DNA of 62,723 nt from a virus, in the IMG/VR virus record IMGVR_UViG_3300044700_000299, positions 1-62,723 of that record; one strand, 5' to 3'. A program made the translations under genes and the position numbers. Numbering within the stretch: position 1 is the first letter of the stretch; the number at the start of each line of letters is the position of its first letter. This document shows, in pieces, positions 1 through 8,662 of this stretch. The notes under the pieces were generated by a model that had not been told where the DNA came from, made no database searches, and saw only the letters and a program-made list of their open reading frames with translations.

Positions 1-19
1 CTAAAAAAACCAAAAAGAT

Positions 20-799
20 ATGATTAAAAAATTAGTTCATTTTTCAGACCTACATATTAGGTTATTTAAAGACCACGATTTATATCGTGATATAGTGACA
101 GATATGTTATCTAAATTTAGTGAGATAAAACCTGACAGGATTGTTTTTACCGGTGATTTAGTTCATTCTAAAAATCAAATGACACCTGAACTTATTGAAA
201 TGGTGTCTTGGGTTTTAACTGAATGTTCCAAGATTGCGAAAACAGTTCTTATTATTGGTAACCACGATTTCTTGGAAAACAATATGTCAAGATTGGACGC
301 TTTAACCCCAATTATTGATTCATTAAACAATGAGAATATTGTTTATTACAAAGATAGGGGTGAGTATACCGATGATAATATTGATTGGGTTGTGTATTCA
401 TTAATGGACCACAATATCCCACCTGACATTAGTAAATCAGATAGGGTTAAGATTGGTTTGTTTCACGGACCTGTTCAGGGTTTAACAACGGACATTGGTT
501 ATAAGTTTGAGTCAGGATTTGAAACTGATAAGTTCGCAGGTTGTGATTTGGTTTTATGTGGGGATATCCATAAACGACAAGTCTTCAACATACCGGGTGG
601 AAAGAAAGCTTATATGATTGGTTCAACTATCCAACAAAACTATGGTGAAACAATTAATAAACACGGATTTGGAATTTATGATATCCAAAACGATAACTAT
701 GAGTTTGTGGATTTACATAATCCAAGACCTTTCTTATCGTTTAAGTTGTCATCATATGAAGATATTGAAAACGAAAAAGAATATTTAGCAAATGCTTAA
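20..799 (+). CDS. 47: gp47/SbcD-like recombination endonuclease subunit
   Basis: Calcineurin-like metallophosphoesterase of the SbcD/Mre11 type. With the gp46 ATPase it should form the complex that resects DNA ends for recombination-dependent replication. All metal-binding motifs are visible in the 259 residues: D10-L-H12, G-D46-L-V-H49, GNHD at 80-83, H149 in an FHGP context, and GDIHKRQ at 181-187. The length suits a phage gp47 lacking the larger C-terminal domain of bacterial SbcD. It begins close to the window edge and its stop overlaps the next gene by 8 nt. The partner gp46 lies three small genes downstream instead of adjacent. The family call is firm; the symbol follows T4 naming. Confidence 0.9.
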   Translation: MIKKLVHFSDLHIRLFKDHDLYRDIVTDMLSKFSEIKPDRIVFTGDLVHSKNQMTPELIEMVSWVLTECSKIAKTVLIIGNHDFLENNMSRLDALTPIIDSLNNENIVYYKDRGEYTDDNIDWVVYSLMDHNIPPDISKSDRVKIGLFHGPVQGLTTDIGYKFESGFETDKFAGCDLVLCGDIHKRQVFNIPGGKKAYMIGSTIQQNYGETINKHGFGIYDIQNDNYEFVDLHNPRPFLSFKLSSYEDIENEKEYLANA

Positions 800-1466
800 T
801 GTAAATTCTAAATACGAATATGACATCCTACAGTATTGTAAAATAAACAATATTGAGGATGTCTCAATGTTTGTTACTCAATGTTTCAAACAAGGTTTTG
901 ATATAAAGAAGTACGGATTTTTGGGAAATTCACTTAATGAAGGTGAAAAACACTTAAAAACTGAGGTAATTGTTGAAAAACGTATAGAAATACCTGTTGA
1001 GGTGATAAAGGAAGTTGAAGTTCCTGTTGAAATTAAAGTTATCGAATATGTGGATAGAGAAGTTGTTAAGGAAGTTCTTGTCGAAATTCCTAAAGAAAAA
1101 ATCGTCACAAAAATAGAATACATTAGTGACAAAAAAACGGAGAATGAACTGTTGTTAAAAATACAAGAGTTGGAACAAACCATTTTCCACTTAAATGGTG
1201 ATTTGGAATTTGAACGGCAAGAATTTTCCACTAAAACGGAAGAAATGTCAAAAATTTTCCAAGATAAAATGTCTAACAAGGATGAAAATACGGATAGTTC
1301 TAAACAAAAAATGTTAGAGTCAACATTACAAAATTTAAGAAAAGAATTAACTCAAAAAAATCAAACGATTGAAGAGTTAATTCAAAAAAATAAACTTTTA
1401 GAATCTCAATTAAATAATAAAAACGCAGTTTATTTAAAAGGTTCTAATTTAAATGAAAGAATATAA
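792..1466 (+). CDS. coiled-coil protein of unknown function
   Basis: 224 residues, unrecognised. Residues 55-105 are a low-complexity run of alternating Val/Ile and Glu/Lys (repeated VEV, KEV and VEI units), followed by a predicted coiled coil to about residue 210 rich in Glu, Lys, Gln and Leu. It overlaps gp47 by 8 nt and the next gene by up to 14 nt, so it is probably co-transcribed with the recombination genes. An architectural or scaffolding partner of the nuclease is possible but is only position-based inference. Confidence 0.7.
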   Translation: MLNVNSKYEYDILQYCKINNIEDVSMFVTQCFKQGFDIKKYGFLGNSLNEGEKHLKTEVIVEKRIEIPVEVIKEVEVPVEIKVIEYVDREVVKEVLVEIPKEKIVTKIEYISDKKTENELLLKIQELEQTIFHLNGDLEFERQEFSTKTEEMSKIFQDKMSNKDENTDSSKQKMLESTLQNLRKELTQKNQTIEELIQKNKLLESQLNNKNAVYLKGSNLNERI

Positions 1467-1812
1467 TATGGAAATTTTTATTTGGGTATTAATGGCTTAC
1501 GGTATGAGTAACATACTTGTTTATGGGTCAATTTTTGGATGGTTAAGAAATGGTCTTAGAAGTTGGGGAGACAATCCATTTGCTCCACTTCAATTCATAG
1601 GTGGGTTTTTTGCTGATTTACTATCTTGTATGATGTGTACAAGTACTTGGGTTGGGTTTTTCTTCGGGTTAGTTTTATACTCACCTAATAAGATATTTTT
1701 AGGGTGTGATAATCACGTCTCTTGGTTTTTTGACGGATTATTTGCCTCAGGATGTGTATGGGCAATTAATTCAATTGTTGAATGGTTTGAGGAAAATAGA
1801 CCGGCCAAATAG
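1453..1812 (+). CDS. small membrane protein with CxxC motif (DUF1360-like)
   Basis: 119 residues with three or four hydrophobic segments. A Cys-Met-Met-Cys pair followed by T-S-T-W-V-G-F sits at the edge of the second segment (about residues 56-67). A C-x-x-C followed by aromatic/Trp at a helix start is reminiscent of DUF1360-type membrane proteins, but the match is tentative. The ATG at 1468 is an equally good start and would remove five residues. Function unknown. Confidence 0.65.
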   Translation: MKEYNMEIFIWVLMAYGMSNILVYGSIFGWLRNGLRSWGDNPFAPLQFIGGFFADLLSCMMCTSTWVGFFFGLVLYSPNKIFLGCDNHVSWFFDGLFASGCVWAINSIVEWFEENRPAK

Positions 1813-1868
1813 TTTGACAATACAATTTAAAATGTATATGTTTAATCAAATCTTAATTAATAAATAAA

Positions 1869-2117
1869 ATGGGGAAAAAAACACAAGAACACAGAAGAAA
1901 AGTTGAGAAACGTAACGCACGTATCCAACACGAGAAAAATTTAATGAATAAATTATATCGTGAAGCTATGAAATTTTCAGTGGATGAGTTAAAAGAGAAA
2001 TTGGGTAATGCTGAGATATCTGACGAACAAGTTACTGAATTGAGTGAATCAATTGCTGACGAAGTTGTTGATGCAATTATTGAAGAAACTACACAAACTG
2101 AAGAATCTGTTAAATAA
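1869..2117 (+). CDS. small charged protein of unknown function
   Basis: 82 residues: a very basic N-terminal third (K/R/H-rich, about residues 1-30) followed by an acidic helical part. The stop overlaps the gp46 start as TAATG, indicating translational coupling. A basic N-terminus followed by an acidic tail could bind DNA or the gp46/47 complex; nothing in the sequence settles this. The 56-nt gap upstream has a TTTG-like box at 1813 and an AT-rich stretch, a possible weak promoter. Confidence 0.65.
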   Translation: MGKKTQEHRRKVEKRNARIQHEKNLMNKLYREAMKFSVDELKEKLGNAEISDEQVTELSESIADEVVDAIIEETTQTEESVK

Positions 2118-4447
2118 TGAGTAAAAAAGTAGATTTAACTAATGTTGAAAATCCCTACATACAAGTAGTATGGGAGGATTTTGCTGAAAACTTTACACAG
2201 GAAAAAATTAAAAGTGTTAAACATTATTTCCAAAAGAAATATAACTCAAACAATATTAATGTTATCACTAAAACAAAAGTTAGTGAAGCGACAAATCATA
2301 ATGTTGATATCTCTTTTAATATCTTAGACAAAAATTATCAATTAACATTAGTTGAATCTTTCTTATCATCAAAATCTAATCAAGAGTATTCCGATAAGAT
2401 TTTAGAATTGGATAGACAGGTTGATAATGAATTAATTCTAAATCAAACTGAGGTGACACCATTTAAAAAATGGTTTATTAAAAACATCGAGTTCTCAAAC
2501 TTCTTGTCTTACGGTGAGAATCAAAGATTAGATTTTGATAAATGTAATGGTATCTCAGTAATCGAATCTAACCCCCCTAACTTTGGAGGTAAAACGGTAT
2601 TAAGTGTTGACTTATTATTCTTTTTATTCTTTAACGAAACGACTAAAACAACTAAGGCAGAAGAAATCTTCAATAGATTTACAGATAAGAATAAGGTATC
2701 AGTTAAAGGTGAAATTGTTATTGATGGGGATGATTATATTATTGAGAGAAACATTACTCGTAAGTTATCCAAGAGTGGTGATTGGACGGTTAAGACTGAG
2801 TTAGACTTCTTTAAGAAGTTGGCTGATGGTAGTTTACAGAATTTCACAGGTGAACAACGACGTGAGACTGAAGCGTTCATTAAGAATTCTATTGGAACAA
2901 AGGAAGATTTCTTAATGACAATCTTAACTACGGCAACAAACTTAGAGGAGTTAATTGATTCTAAACCAACTGCCAGAGGTCAAGTATTATCTCGTTTTAT
3001 GGGACTTGATTTCTTAAAACGAAAAGAGGAGGCCGGAAAGGACTTGTATTCCAAGTTTTCAAAATCAATGATTTCAAACATATATAGTTCTGAAAAATTA
3101 AAAACTGACATCGAAACTTATAAATCAACAATTGATGGGTTGAAAGAAAGTGGTCTTCAGTTAAACAAACAGTTAACTGACGTTCAGGATAGAATTATTA
3201 GAGGTCAACAATTTCGTGATGATTTAACGAGTAAGAAACATATGGATATTGACCGAGAGATTAGTCAATTATCACCAGAAAAAATTGAGAATGAAGTTAA
3301 GGGGTATGAGAAACAAATTGATGACAATAATAAGTTATTAAAGGAATTAAACGTTGTTGAACCAACCGAATTTTACCACGAAGACAAACACGATGATGTT
3401 AAAAAAGAATACGACATTCAATATAAAGAATTCGTTAGAGTTGAAACTGAAATAAAATCAATTCAAAAATTACAGGCATCGGTTAGTGGTGGTATCATTT
3501 GTGAACACTGTGGAATTGATTTAATGAACGCTTCAATTACTCAAGCAAAAATCAATGAACTTGCTGGTTTTATCACGCATAAAGACGAAATTACGGGGTT
3601 AATGCAGGTTTTATCCGACAAAGAGAAGGGTTTTGTTAAACTTAAAAAAGAGTTTGATGAATATGAGAAAAATAAGTTAATCAAAGAAAAATATGAGTTA
3701 ACTATCGAATCGTTGGATATGAAAATTAAAAACTTGAAAGATAAGCTAACTAAGTATTTTGAATTACAGAGTAAGATTAATGATAACGAGAAGATTGAGA
3801 CACAACTATTAAAGGCTAACCAACGATTAACTGACTTAGACAATGAGAAGAATGGTGTGATTAGACAAATGGAGAATGCCAAATACCAAATTGAAACTAA
3901 TCAGGAAAACATTGAAGGTAACTTAAAAAAGATTCAACAAATTAATGAAGAGTCTGAAAAAGAAAAAGTGTATAAAATATACTTAGAGATTTTTGGTAAG
4001 AATGGTATTAGTAAGTTAATTATGAAAACTATGATACCGCTAATCAATTCGGAGTTACAAAGATTGTTGGAGGACAGTTCTCATTTTAGACTTGAAGTTC
4101 GTATTAATGATAAAAACGAGGTTGATTTTATTATGGTTGATAACAACACTCAGGTTGAGAAGAATATTGCATCAGGTTCGGGGTATGAAAGAACTATTGC
4201 ATCATTAGCTTTAAGGTCAGTGTTAAGTAAGATTTGTTCTTTACCTAAACCTAACATCATTGTATTTGATGAGGTGTTTGGTAAAATATCAAATGACAAT
4301 TTGGATATGGTTTCAGAGTTCTTTACTAAAATTAAAGAATATTTTGAAAAAATATTTGTAATAACACACAACCCTATGGTTACAAATTGGGCTGACAGTG
4401 TAATTAAAGTAAGAAAAGAAGAAAACATTAGTTATGTTACCCAATAA
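2117..4447 (+). CDS. 46: gp46/SbcC-like recombination ATPase
   Basis: Rad50/SbcC-type ABC ATPase, partner of gp47, that clamps DNA ends and drives resection. Seen in order: an extra N-terminal region of about 120 residues; the ATPase N-lobe starting near residue 120 (KKWFIKNIEFSNFLSYGE); a P-loop at about 154-160 (PNFGGKT) that lacks the usual first glycine; two long coiled coils; a zinc hook CEHC near 461-464; a degenerate signature ASGSGYE near 684; and Walker B NIIVFDEVFG near 713. 776 residues is longer than typical phage gp46 because of the N-terminal extension. The start overlaps the upstream stop (TAATG). The family is certain; the function of the extension is unknown. Confidence 0.9.
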   Translation: MSKKVDLTNVENPYIQVVWEDFAENFTQEKIKSVKHYFQKKYNSNNINVITKTKVSEATNHNVDISFNILDKNYQLTLVESFLSSKSNQEYSDKILELDRQVDNELILNQTEVTPFKKWFIKNIEFSNFLSYGENQRLDFDKCNGISVIESNPPNFGGKTVLSVDLLFFLFFNETTKTTKAEEIFNRFTDKNKVSVKGEIVIDGDDYIIERNITRKLSKSGDWTVKTELDFFKKLADGSLQNFTGEQRRETEAFIKNSIGTKEDFLMTILTTATNLEELIDSKPTARGQVLSRFMGLDFLKRKEEAGKDLYSKFSKSMISNIYSSEKLKTDIETYKSTIDGLKESGLQLNKQLTDVQDRIIRGQQFRDDLTSKKHMDIDREISQLSPEKIENEVKGYEKQIDDNNKLLKELNVVEPTEFYHEDKHDDVKKEYDIQYKEFVRVETEIKSIQKLQASVSGGIICEHCGIDLMNASITQAKINELAGFITHKDEITGLMQVLSDKEKGFVKLKKEFDEYEKNKLIKEKYELTIESLDMKIKNLKDKLTKYFELQSKINDNEKIETQLLKANQRLTDLDNEKNGVIRQMENAKYQIETNQENIEGNLKKIQQINEESEKEKVYKIYLEIFGKNGISKLIMKTMIPLINSELQRLLEDSSHFRLEVRINDKNEVDFIMVDNNTQVEKNIASGSGYERTIASLALRSVLSKICSLPKPNIIVFDEVFGKISNDNLDMVSEFFTKIKEYFEKIFVITHNPMVTNWADSVIKVRKEENISYVTQ

Positions 4448-4478
4448 TTTGGTGTTTTGAATTTTAGTAGTATCTTTG
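4448..4478 (+). promoter_or_regulatory. early promoter, Bacteroidetes type
   Basis: TTTG at 4448-4451, 19-nt spacer, then TATCTTTG at 4471-4478. This matches the Bacteroidetes housekeeping consensus TTTG-N19/21-TAnnTTTG. It lies 17 nt before the ATG at 4495 and should transcribe that gene and the sigma factor with host RNA polymerase. Confidence 0.75.
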
Positions 4479-4494
4479 TTTAAAATAAAACGTT

Positions 4495-5103
4495 ATGAAA
4501 AATAAAACTTTTAAGTATATTCTTTTTGTATTTGCAAAAAGTAAAAACCAAGATGACTTTGTAACTGAAATTGCTGAAGAAATTGCGGTGATTACTAAAT
4601 CAAAGAACATTAGGTATTACTATGGTCCTGAGGCTTGTGTGTTCACTTTCAGCACATTGGATGATTTAAAAAGTGTTACAGAATATGTGGATATCATATT
4701 AAGTGAAGGTGAAGTGTCTTACTTTTTATTACCATACAGTCCTGACAATATGTCTTTTGGTTTACCTAAAGAAATTTCCGAACATTTATTTACTGACAAA
4801 TTGTCAGATATTGAAAAAATGGACCGAGATTTGGATGTGAAATGGAATAAATTAGATTCTGATTTTAAAAAGTTGGATGAGGAAATGTTTGACAAATTTA
4901 TGAATGCGTTCTCTGATGAAGATGAGGAGGATGATGATATTTCTAAATTAATCAAACGAACAAAAACAACTAAAGTTGATGACTACGTATCTGAAAATGA
5001 ATTCAATTTTATTTTAGATAAAATAAACAGTGACGGTATGTCCTCATTAACAAAAAAAGAGTTAAATTTGTTAAAACAATATTCAAACCAAGTTAAAAAA
5101 TAG
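4495..5103 (+). CDS. acidic protein cotranscribed with the sigma factor
   Basis: 202 residues. The first 85 form a mixed alpha/beta domain; residues 100-150 are highly acidic with runs of D/E; the last 40 residues resemble the short C-terminal motif seen in Bacteroidetes rhomboid-type proteins (DUF6576-like; pattern LDKI-x-x-x-G-x-SSLT-K-E-L). It sits behind a clear early promoter and 2 nt before the sigma factor, so a role in transcription control, such as a co-activator or anti-sigma protein, is a reasonable guess from position only. Confidence 0.7.
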   Translation: MKNKTFKYILFVFAKSKNQDDFVTEIAEEIAVITKSKNIRYYYGPEACVFTFSTLDDLKSVTEYVDIILSEGEVSYFLLPYSPDNMSFGLPKEISEHLFTDKLSDIEKMDRDLDVKWNKLDSDFKKLDEEMFDKFMNAFSDEDEEDDDISKLIKRTKTTKVDDYVSENEFNFILDKINSDGMSSLTKKELNLLKQYSNQVKK

Positions 5104-5105
5104 AT

Positions 5106-5906
5106 ATGAAAGAAAAAGGTTCTACAATTCCGATTAATCAAGATGAGATTCAACTTTACTTGAAAGATATTCGTAAAATTAAGGTAATGACTCCTGAAAG
5201 GGAGAGACAATTATCTGAAATGGTAACTCAAGGTAATTTAACTGAACGTGAGATTAATAAAATCGAGACTGAGGTTGTGTTAGGTAATTTACGTTTTGTT
5301 ATTACTGTGGCAAAACAATATCAAAATCAGGGGTTATCATTAGCTGATTTAATTAATGAAGGTAATTTTGGTTTACTTAAAGCGTTCAGAAATTTTGATT
5401 GGTCTAAAAATTTGAGATTTATCTCATATGCTGTTTGGTGGGTTAGACAATCAATATTACAATCACTAAACGATAACGCAAGAACTATTAGACTACCTGT
5501 TAACGTAGTTCAAGAGTTACACAAGGCGAAACGTCAAATCGAAAGTAACGGTGGTAAGTTAGATGATAAGTTCCAAAATTTACCAAGTATTATTGATTTG
5601 GATATGAATATCAATGAAGATGGTGATACTTTGGTTGACATTCTAAAAAATGATGATGCCGAGATGCCTGACGAAGCATTCAACAGTAAAGATTTGTTAA
5701 AGTCTAAATTGATGTCTCTATTGGATATCTTAGACGAGAGAGAGAAAGTAATCATTGGTGACTACTTTGGTCTAACAGGAACTTGTAGAACGTTAGAAGA
5801 TATCGGGGATGATTTTAATTTAACTAAAGAAAGAGTCCGACAAATCAAAGAAAAGGCTCTTAGGAAATTAAGAAACGAAAGTTCAACCTTGTTTGACTAT
5901 ATGTAA
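5106..5906 (+). CDS. RpoD-like sigma factor, probable phage late sigma
   Basis: Sigma-70 family protein of 266 residues. Region 1.2 is at about 13-40, region 2 at about 58-118 (LRFVITVAKQYQNQGLSLAD, then RFISYAVWWVRQSILQ), region 3 is weak, and region 4 at about 203-256 has the helix-turn-helix ending RVRQIKEKALRKL. Length and wording are close to the short RpoD of Bacteroidetes rather than to T4 gp55, so it was probably captured from a host. It is the only sigma factor in the window, which makes it the prime candidate for reading the ATATTTATWAATA late promoters. It is transcribed from the early promoter at 4448 and followed by a strong terminator. Confidence 0.9.
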   Translation: MKEKGSTIPINQDEIQLYLKDIRKIKVMTPERERQLSEMVTQGNLTEREINKIETEVVLGNLRFVITVAKQYQNQGLSLADLINEGNFGLLKAFRNFDWSKNLRFISYAVWWVRQSILQSLNDNARTIRLPVNVVQELHKAKRQIESNGGKLDDKFQNLPSIIDLDMNINEDGDTLVDILKNDDAEMPDEAFNSKDLLKSKLMSLLDILDEREKVIIGDYFGLTGTCRTLEDIGDDFNLTKERVRQIKEKALRKLRNESSTLFDYM

Positions 5907-5911
5907 AAAAT

Positions 5912-5946
5912 AAAACCTTCTATTTATTATGGTAGAAGGTTTTTTA
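5912..5946 (+). terminator. rho-independent terminator after sigma gene
   Basis: Eleven-bp stem (5912-5922 with 5933-5943) and a T run. It ends the early sigma transcript immediately before a late promoter. Confidence 0.85.
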
Positions 5947-5958
5947 CATTTATAAATA
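5947..5958 (+). promoter_or_regulatory. late promoter (CATTTATAAATA)
   Basis: Contains the exact T4 late core TATAAATA, 11 nt before the ATG at 5970. It starts the late block of membrane and lysis genes. Confidence 0.75.
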
Positions 5959-5969
5959 AAACTTAGAAT

Positions 5970-6260
5970 ATGAAAAAAATTGAAGAATTTATTGTTAAAC
6001 ATTATCAAAAATTGGTATTGTTACTATTAGTTGTTATCTTGTTTAACACTTGTGGTAATCCTAACAAACAACTAACAAAGAAAGTAGAAGTGTTGTCCGA
6101 TAACATTGATTCCTTAGAAGTGGTTACAGTAACTAAAAAAGACTTAACGATTGAAGGGTTAAAAGTTGAGAAAAGATTGATTCAATCAACTGATAGAAAA
6201 ATTTTAGATGTTAATAGACAATCTGAAATTGATAAAGAATTGGAAACATTAAATAAATAA
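5970..6260 (+). CDS. N-anchored membrane protein with periplasmic coiled coil
   Basis: 96 residues: a short charged N-terminus, one hydrophobic segment at about 15-27, a Cys soon after, then a helical charged region. There is no proper lipobox because the residue before the Cys is Thr. One N-terminal anchor plus a coiled periplasmic helix is the shape of an inner-membrane spanin, which fits a late operon that leads to the endolysin; this is inference from topology. The stop overlaps the next start (TAATG). Confidence 0.65.
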   Translation: MKKIEEFIVKHYQKLVLLLLVVILFNTCGNPNKQLTKKVEVLSDNIDSLEVVTVTKKDLTIEGLKVEKRLIQSTDRKILDVNRQSEIDKELETLNK

Positions 6261-7402
6261 TGAAAAATATTTGGATATGGATTAAGAACAACCCAATTAG
6301 GTTTATGTTCTTGGTCCCAATTATTCTAGTTGCGATTATCTCAATCTCTCACGTAGTTTCTTGGTATGAATTGGCAAACCCATTTACTTGGGCGGTTTAT
6401 TTATCAATCGCCATTGAGATTGGGGCAATGACTGCGTTAGTTGCGGTTACAAATAGAATTAAAGGTGGGGTTTGGTTAATGTTTGGGTTGGTTACGTTCA
6501 TTCAAATGGTTGGTAATATTTTCTTCTCTTATAAAGAAGTTGATACCGCAAGTTACTTATTCAAATCTTGGATTGAATTAACCGCACCTATTTGGGAGGC
6601 GTTAGGTTCGGATTCTACAGATTTAGTAGCTATGAAACGTTGGATTGCGTTTTTGGAAGGTGGTTTATTACCGGTCATATCATTAACATCTTTACACTTC
6701 TTTGTTAAATTTGATGATGGTAGACCAAAGATTGAAGAAACTGATAACGACCAAATTACCGATTCGGTAACTCAATCAATTGAAGAAGATGTTGAACCTA
6801 TGATTCATCCTGACGCTATTGAAAATGGGGTTTATGAGACAAGTAAAATTGTGAGTGAACATAAGGAAGATGAGTCTAAAAAAGTTTGGGATAAAGTTCG
6901 TGAATTAAGAGAGGAAGGTAAATTACCTACACCAACTCAGGAAGATTTAGAAGATGAACCAACAGCATTAGCATTCACACCGTATGAAGTTGAGGAAGAA
7001 TCACCAATCGTTGAAACATTTGTTAGTGAGGATGAATATCTTGATTTACAAGAAAGTCATTCACCTGTAAATGATACTGTAAATGATACTGTAAATGATA
7101 CTGTAACTGAGGGTGTAAATGAGGGAGTAAATGAGGGAGTAAATGAGGGTGTAAATGAAATCATTGAAGTACAACCTATGGAATTTCCTGACGGTACGGG
7201 TATTTTATCATCAATGGATGAAGTTTATGAAGAACCAATTATTGAAACAACTGAAACTATTAGTGATGATGTTAGAGAAATCTTGGAAGAAGGTATTATT
7301 GAAGAAGTTCCTGAACAAATAATAAATGTTGATGATATTATTTCACAAGACGAACCTGAAGAAAATAAAGTAAGACGTTTGAGTTATGTGAAAAAATCAT
7401 AA
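6260..7402 (+). CDS. membrane protein with long acidic repeat-bearing tail
   Basis: 380 residues. Four hydrophobic segments lie in the first 155 residues (about 14-34, 43-65, 70-92 and 130-150), followed by a long acidic soluble tail. Residues 270-296 are short tandem repeats: VNDT three times, then a VTEG unit and V-N-E-G/I units, encoded by 12-nt DNA repeats at 7070-7160. It sits between a spanin-shaped protein and the amidase, so a holin or other lysis role is possible, but the long tail is not typical of holins. Function unassigned. Confidence 0.7.
   Translation: MKNIWIWIKNNPIRFMFLVPIILVAIISISHVVSWYELANPFTWAVYLSIAIEIGAMTALVAVTNRIKGGVWLMFGLVTFIQMVGNIFFSYKEVDTASYLFKSWIELTAPIWEALGSDSTDLVAMKRWIAFLEGGLLPVISLTSLHFFVKFDDGRPKIEETDNDQITDSVTQSIEEDVEPMIHPDAIENGVYETSKIVSEHKEDESKKVWDKVRELREEGKLPTPTQEDLEDEPTALAFTPYEVEEESPIVETFVSEDEYLDLQESHSPVNDTVNDTVNDTVTEGVNEGVNEGVNEGVNEIIEVQPMEFPDGTGILSSMDEVYEEPIIETTETISDDVREILEEGIIEEVPEQIINVDDIISQDEPEENKVRRLSYVKKS
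7070..7160 (+). repeat. 12-bp in-frame coding tandem repeats
   Basis: Three copies of GTAAATGATACT, one intermediate unit, then four of the GTAAATGAGGGW type. The period is four codons, so copy-number change would keep the frame. Confidence 0.85.
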
Positions 7403-7405
7403 CAC

Positions 7406-7416
7406 ATATTTATAAA
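7406..7416 (+). promoter_or_regulatory. late promoter (ATATTTATAAA)
   Basis: Late-type box 18 nt before the endolysin ATG. Confidence 0.6.
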
Positions 7417-7433
7417 AGATAAAATATGGGTTG

Positions 7434-8030
7434 ATGGTTGACATTATTGAATATAAAAATTTTAAGTCGTTAAGTGAGAATACTGATAAAACACAAATCA
7501 TATTAACTCACACTTCAAGGTATATTAACGATTATCTACAATCATTAAAATATAGACATAATGGGGATTATACTAAAATCCCCAATTATGTTATTGGTCG
7601 GGATGGTAAAATTCTTCAATTATTAAACAATGAAGAATGTTCTCAAATATTTAAAAATCCTGACATAGATAACGAATCAATTGTAATTTCATTAGAAAAT
7701 TTAGGGTGGGTCCAAAAAGAACCATTAACAAACCATTACGTTAACTGGATTGGTGATATTTATAATGGAGAGGTGTTTGAAAGAAAATGGCGTGACTACT
7801 ATTTTTGGCAACCGTACACTGATGAACAGATTGATTCATTGGTGTATTTGTGTAAAAAAATATTTGGTGAAACCAAGATTGAATTTCAATTCATCGGTCA
7901 TAATACAAAAATAACTGATTTTCATAAATATGAGGGGTTATTAACAAGAAGTAATTACGATGTGTCATTTACCGATGTTAGTCCAGCATTTAATTTTGAA
8001 GATTTTATAAAAAAAATAGAAAATGAGTAA
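7434..8030 (+). CDS. N-acetylmuramoyl-L-alanine amidase (endolysin)
   Basis: Amidase_2/PGRP-type enzyme that cuts the bond between muramic acid and the peptide stem at lysis. Diagnostic stretches: LTHTSRY near the N-terminus (metal-binding His), a Y-x-IGRDGKILQLL strand pair, SLENLGW, and FIGHNTKITD with the second His. About 198 residues, close to single-domain phage amidases such as T7 lysozyme, with no separate cell-wall-binding domain and no signal peptide, so it needs a holin. The ATG at 7434 is preferred over the TTG at 7431. Late expression fits the promoter at 7406. Confidence 0.87.
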   Translation: MVDIIEYKNFKSLSENTDKTQIILTHTSRYINDYLQSLKYRHNGDYTKIPNYVIGRDGKILQLLNNEECSQIFKNPDIDNESIVISLENLGWVQKEPLTNHYVNWIGDIYNGEVFERKWRDYYFWQPYTDEQIDSLVYLCKKIFGETKIEFQFIGHNTKITDFHKYEGLLTRSNYDVSFTDVSPAFNFEDFIKKIENE

Positions 8031-8643
8031 TTCACACGACGAAATTAAAAAATTATTAAAAGCCTCAAGAACATTATTATCTAGTGATAAGTTAAATGAG
8101 GAATATGAGGATATTAGAATCAAATATAACTTATTATCAGAACAATCATCAGTAATTGATAGGTTTGATGTTGGTAAAAGTATTGAGGATGAAATTGATG
8201 ATGATGAGTACGAAACTGCTGAAACGGATGATGAGGAAATGGATGATGAGGATAGTTCTAACGATAAAAAACAGGGTTATAGAGTGTCAGGTGGTATTTT
8301 GGTGTTGCACGGTAAAGAACAAACTGATTTAGAATTGACAACTGATGAGAAAACCACGTTTCAAGAAACTATGGATGAGTTTGTTACTGAAGTTTCTGAT
8401 TTGGTAGATTTTAATAAACTTAATGTTTTCCCAAAAAACGTGGAGTGGTCGGGTAAAATTATTGATTTTGATATTGAATTTTATTTTAGTATTGGTGAAG
8501 AAAACGGTGTTTATGTAAACAGTCAAATGGTTAAGGTTGATGAAAAATTCTTAGACTTATTAACTAAATTACAAAATTACTATGAGAAATTCAAATCTAA
8601 ATGGTCTAAAGTTTTGGCGAGTAGAAAACGAACAAGTATATAA
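8023..8643 (+). CDS. acidic structural-type protein, unknown
   Basis: 206 residues. A helical N-terminus containing LLSEQ is followed by a strongly acidic stretch at about 57-85 and a folded alpha/beta C-terminal half. It overlaps the amidase stop by 8 nt and lies in the late block. An acidic central linker is common in scaffold or core proteins; no family recognised. Confidence 0.7.
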   Translation: MSNSHDEIKKLLKASRTLLSSDKLNEEYEDIRIKYNLLSEQSSVIDRFDVGKSIEDEIDDDEYETAETDDEEMDDEDSSNDKKQGYRVSGGILVLHGKEQTDLELTTDEKTTFQETMDEFVTEVSDLVDFNKLNVFPKNVEWSGKIIDFDIEFYFSIGEENGVYVNSQMVKVDEKFLDLLTKLQNYYEKFKSKWSKVLASRKRTSI

Positions 8644-8662
8644 TAAATTAAAATAGAATGAT

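Noticed and set aside
878-1279. Antisense reading frame opposite the coiled-coil gene
   Set aside because: Ser/Thr/Ile-rich mirror of a Glu/Lys/Val-rich coding strand; no start context or promoter.
5970-6260. Lipoprotein
   Set aside because: The Cys after the hydrophobic segment is preceded by Thr and the N-terminus is not a signal peptide.
7070-7160. Origin or CRISPR-type repeat
   Set aside because: The 12-bp units keep the reading frame of a membrane protein and encode acidic repeats.
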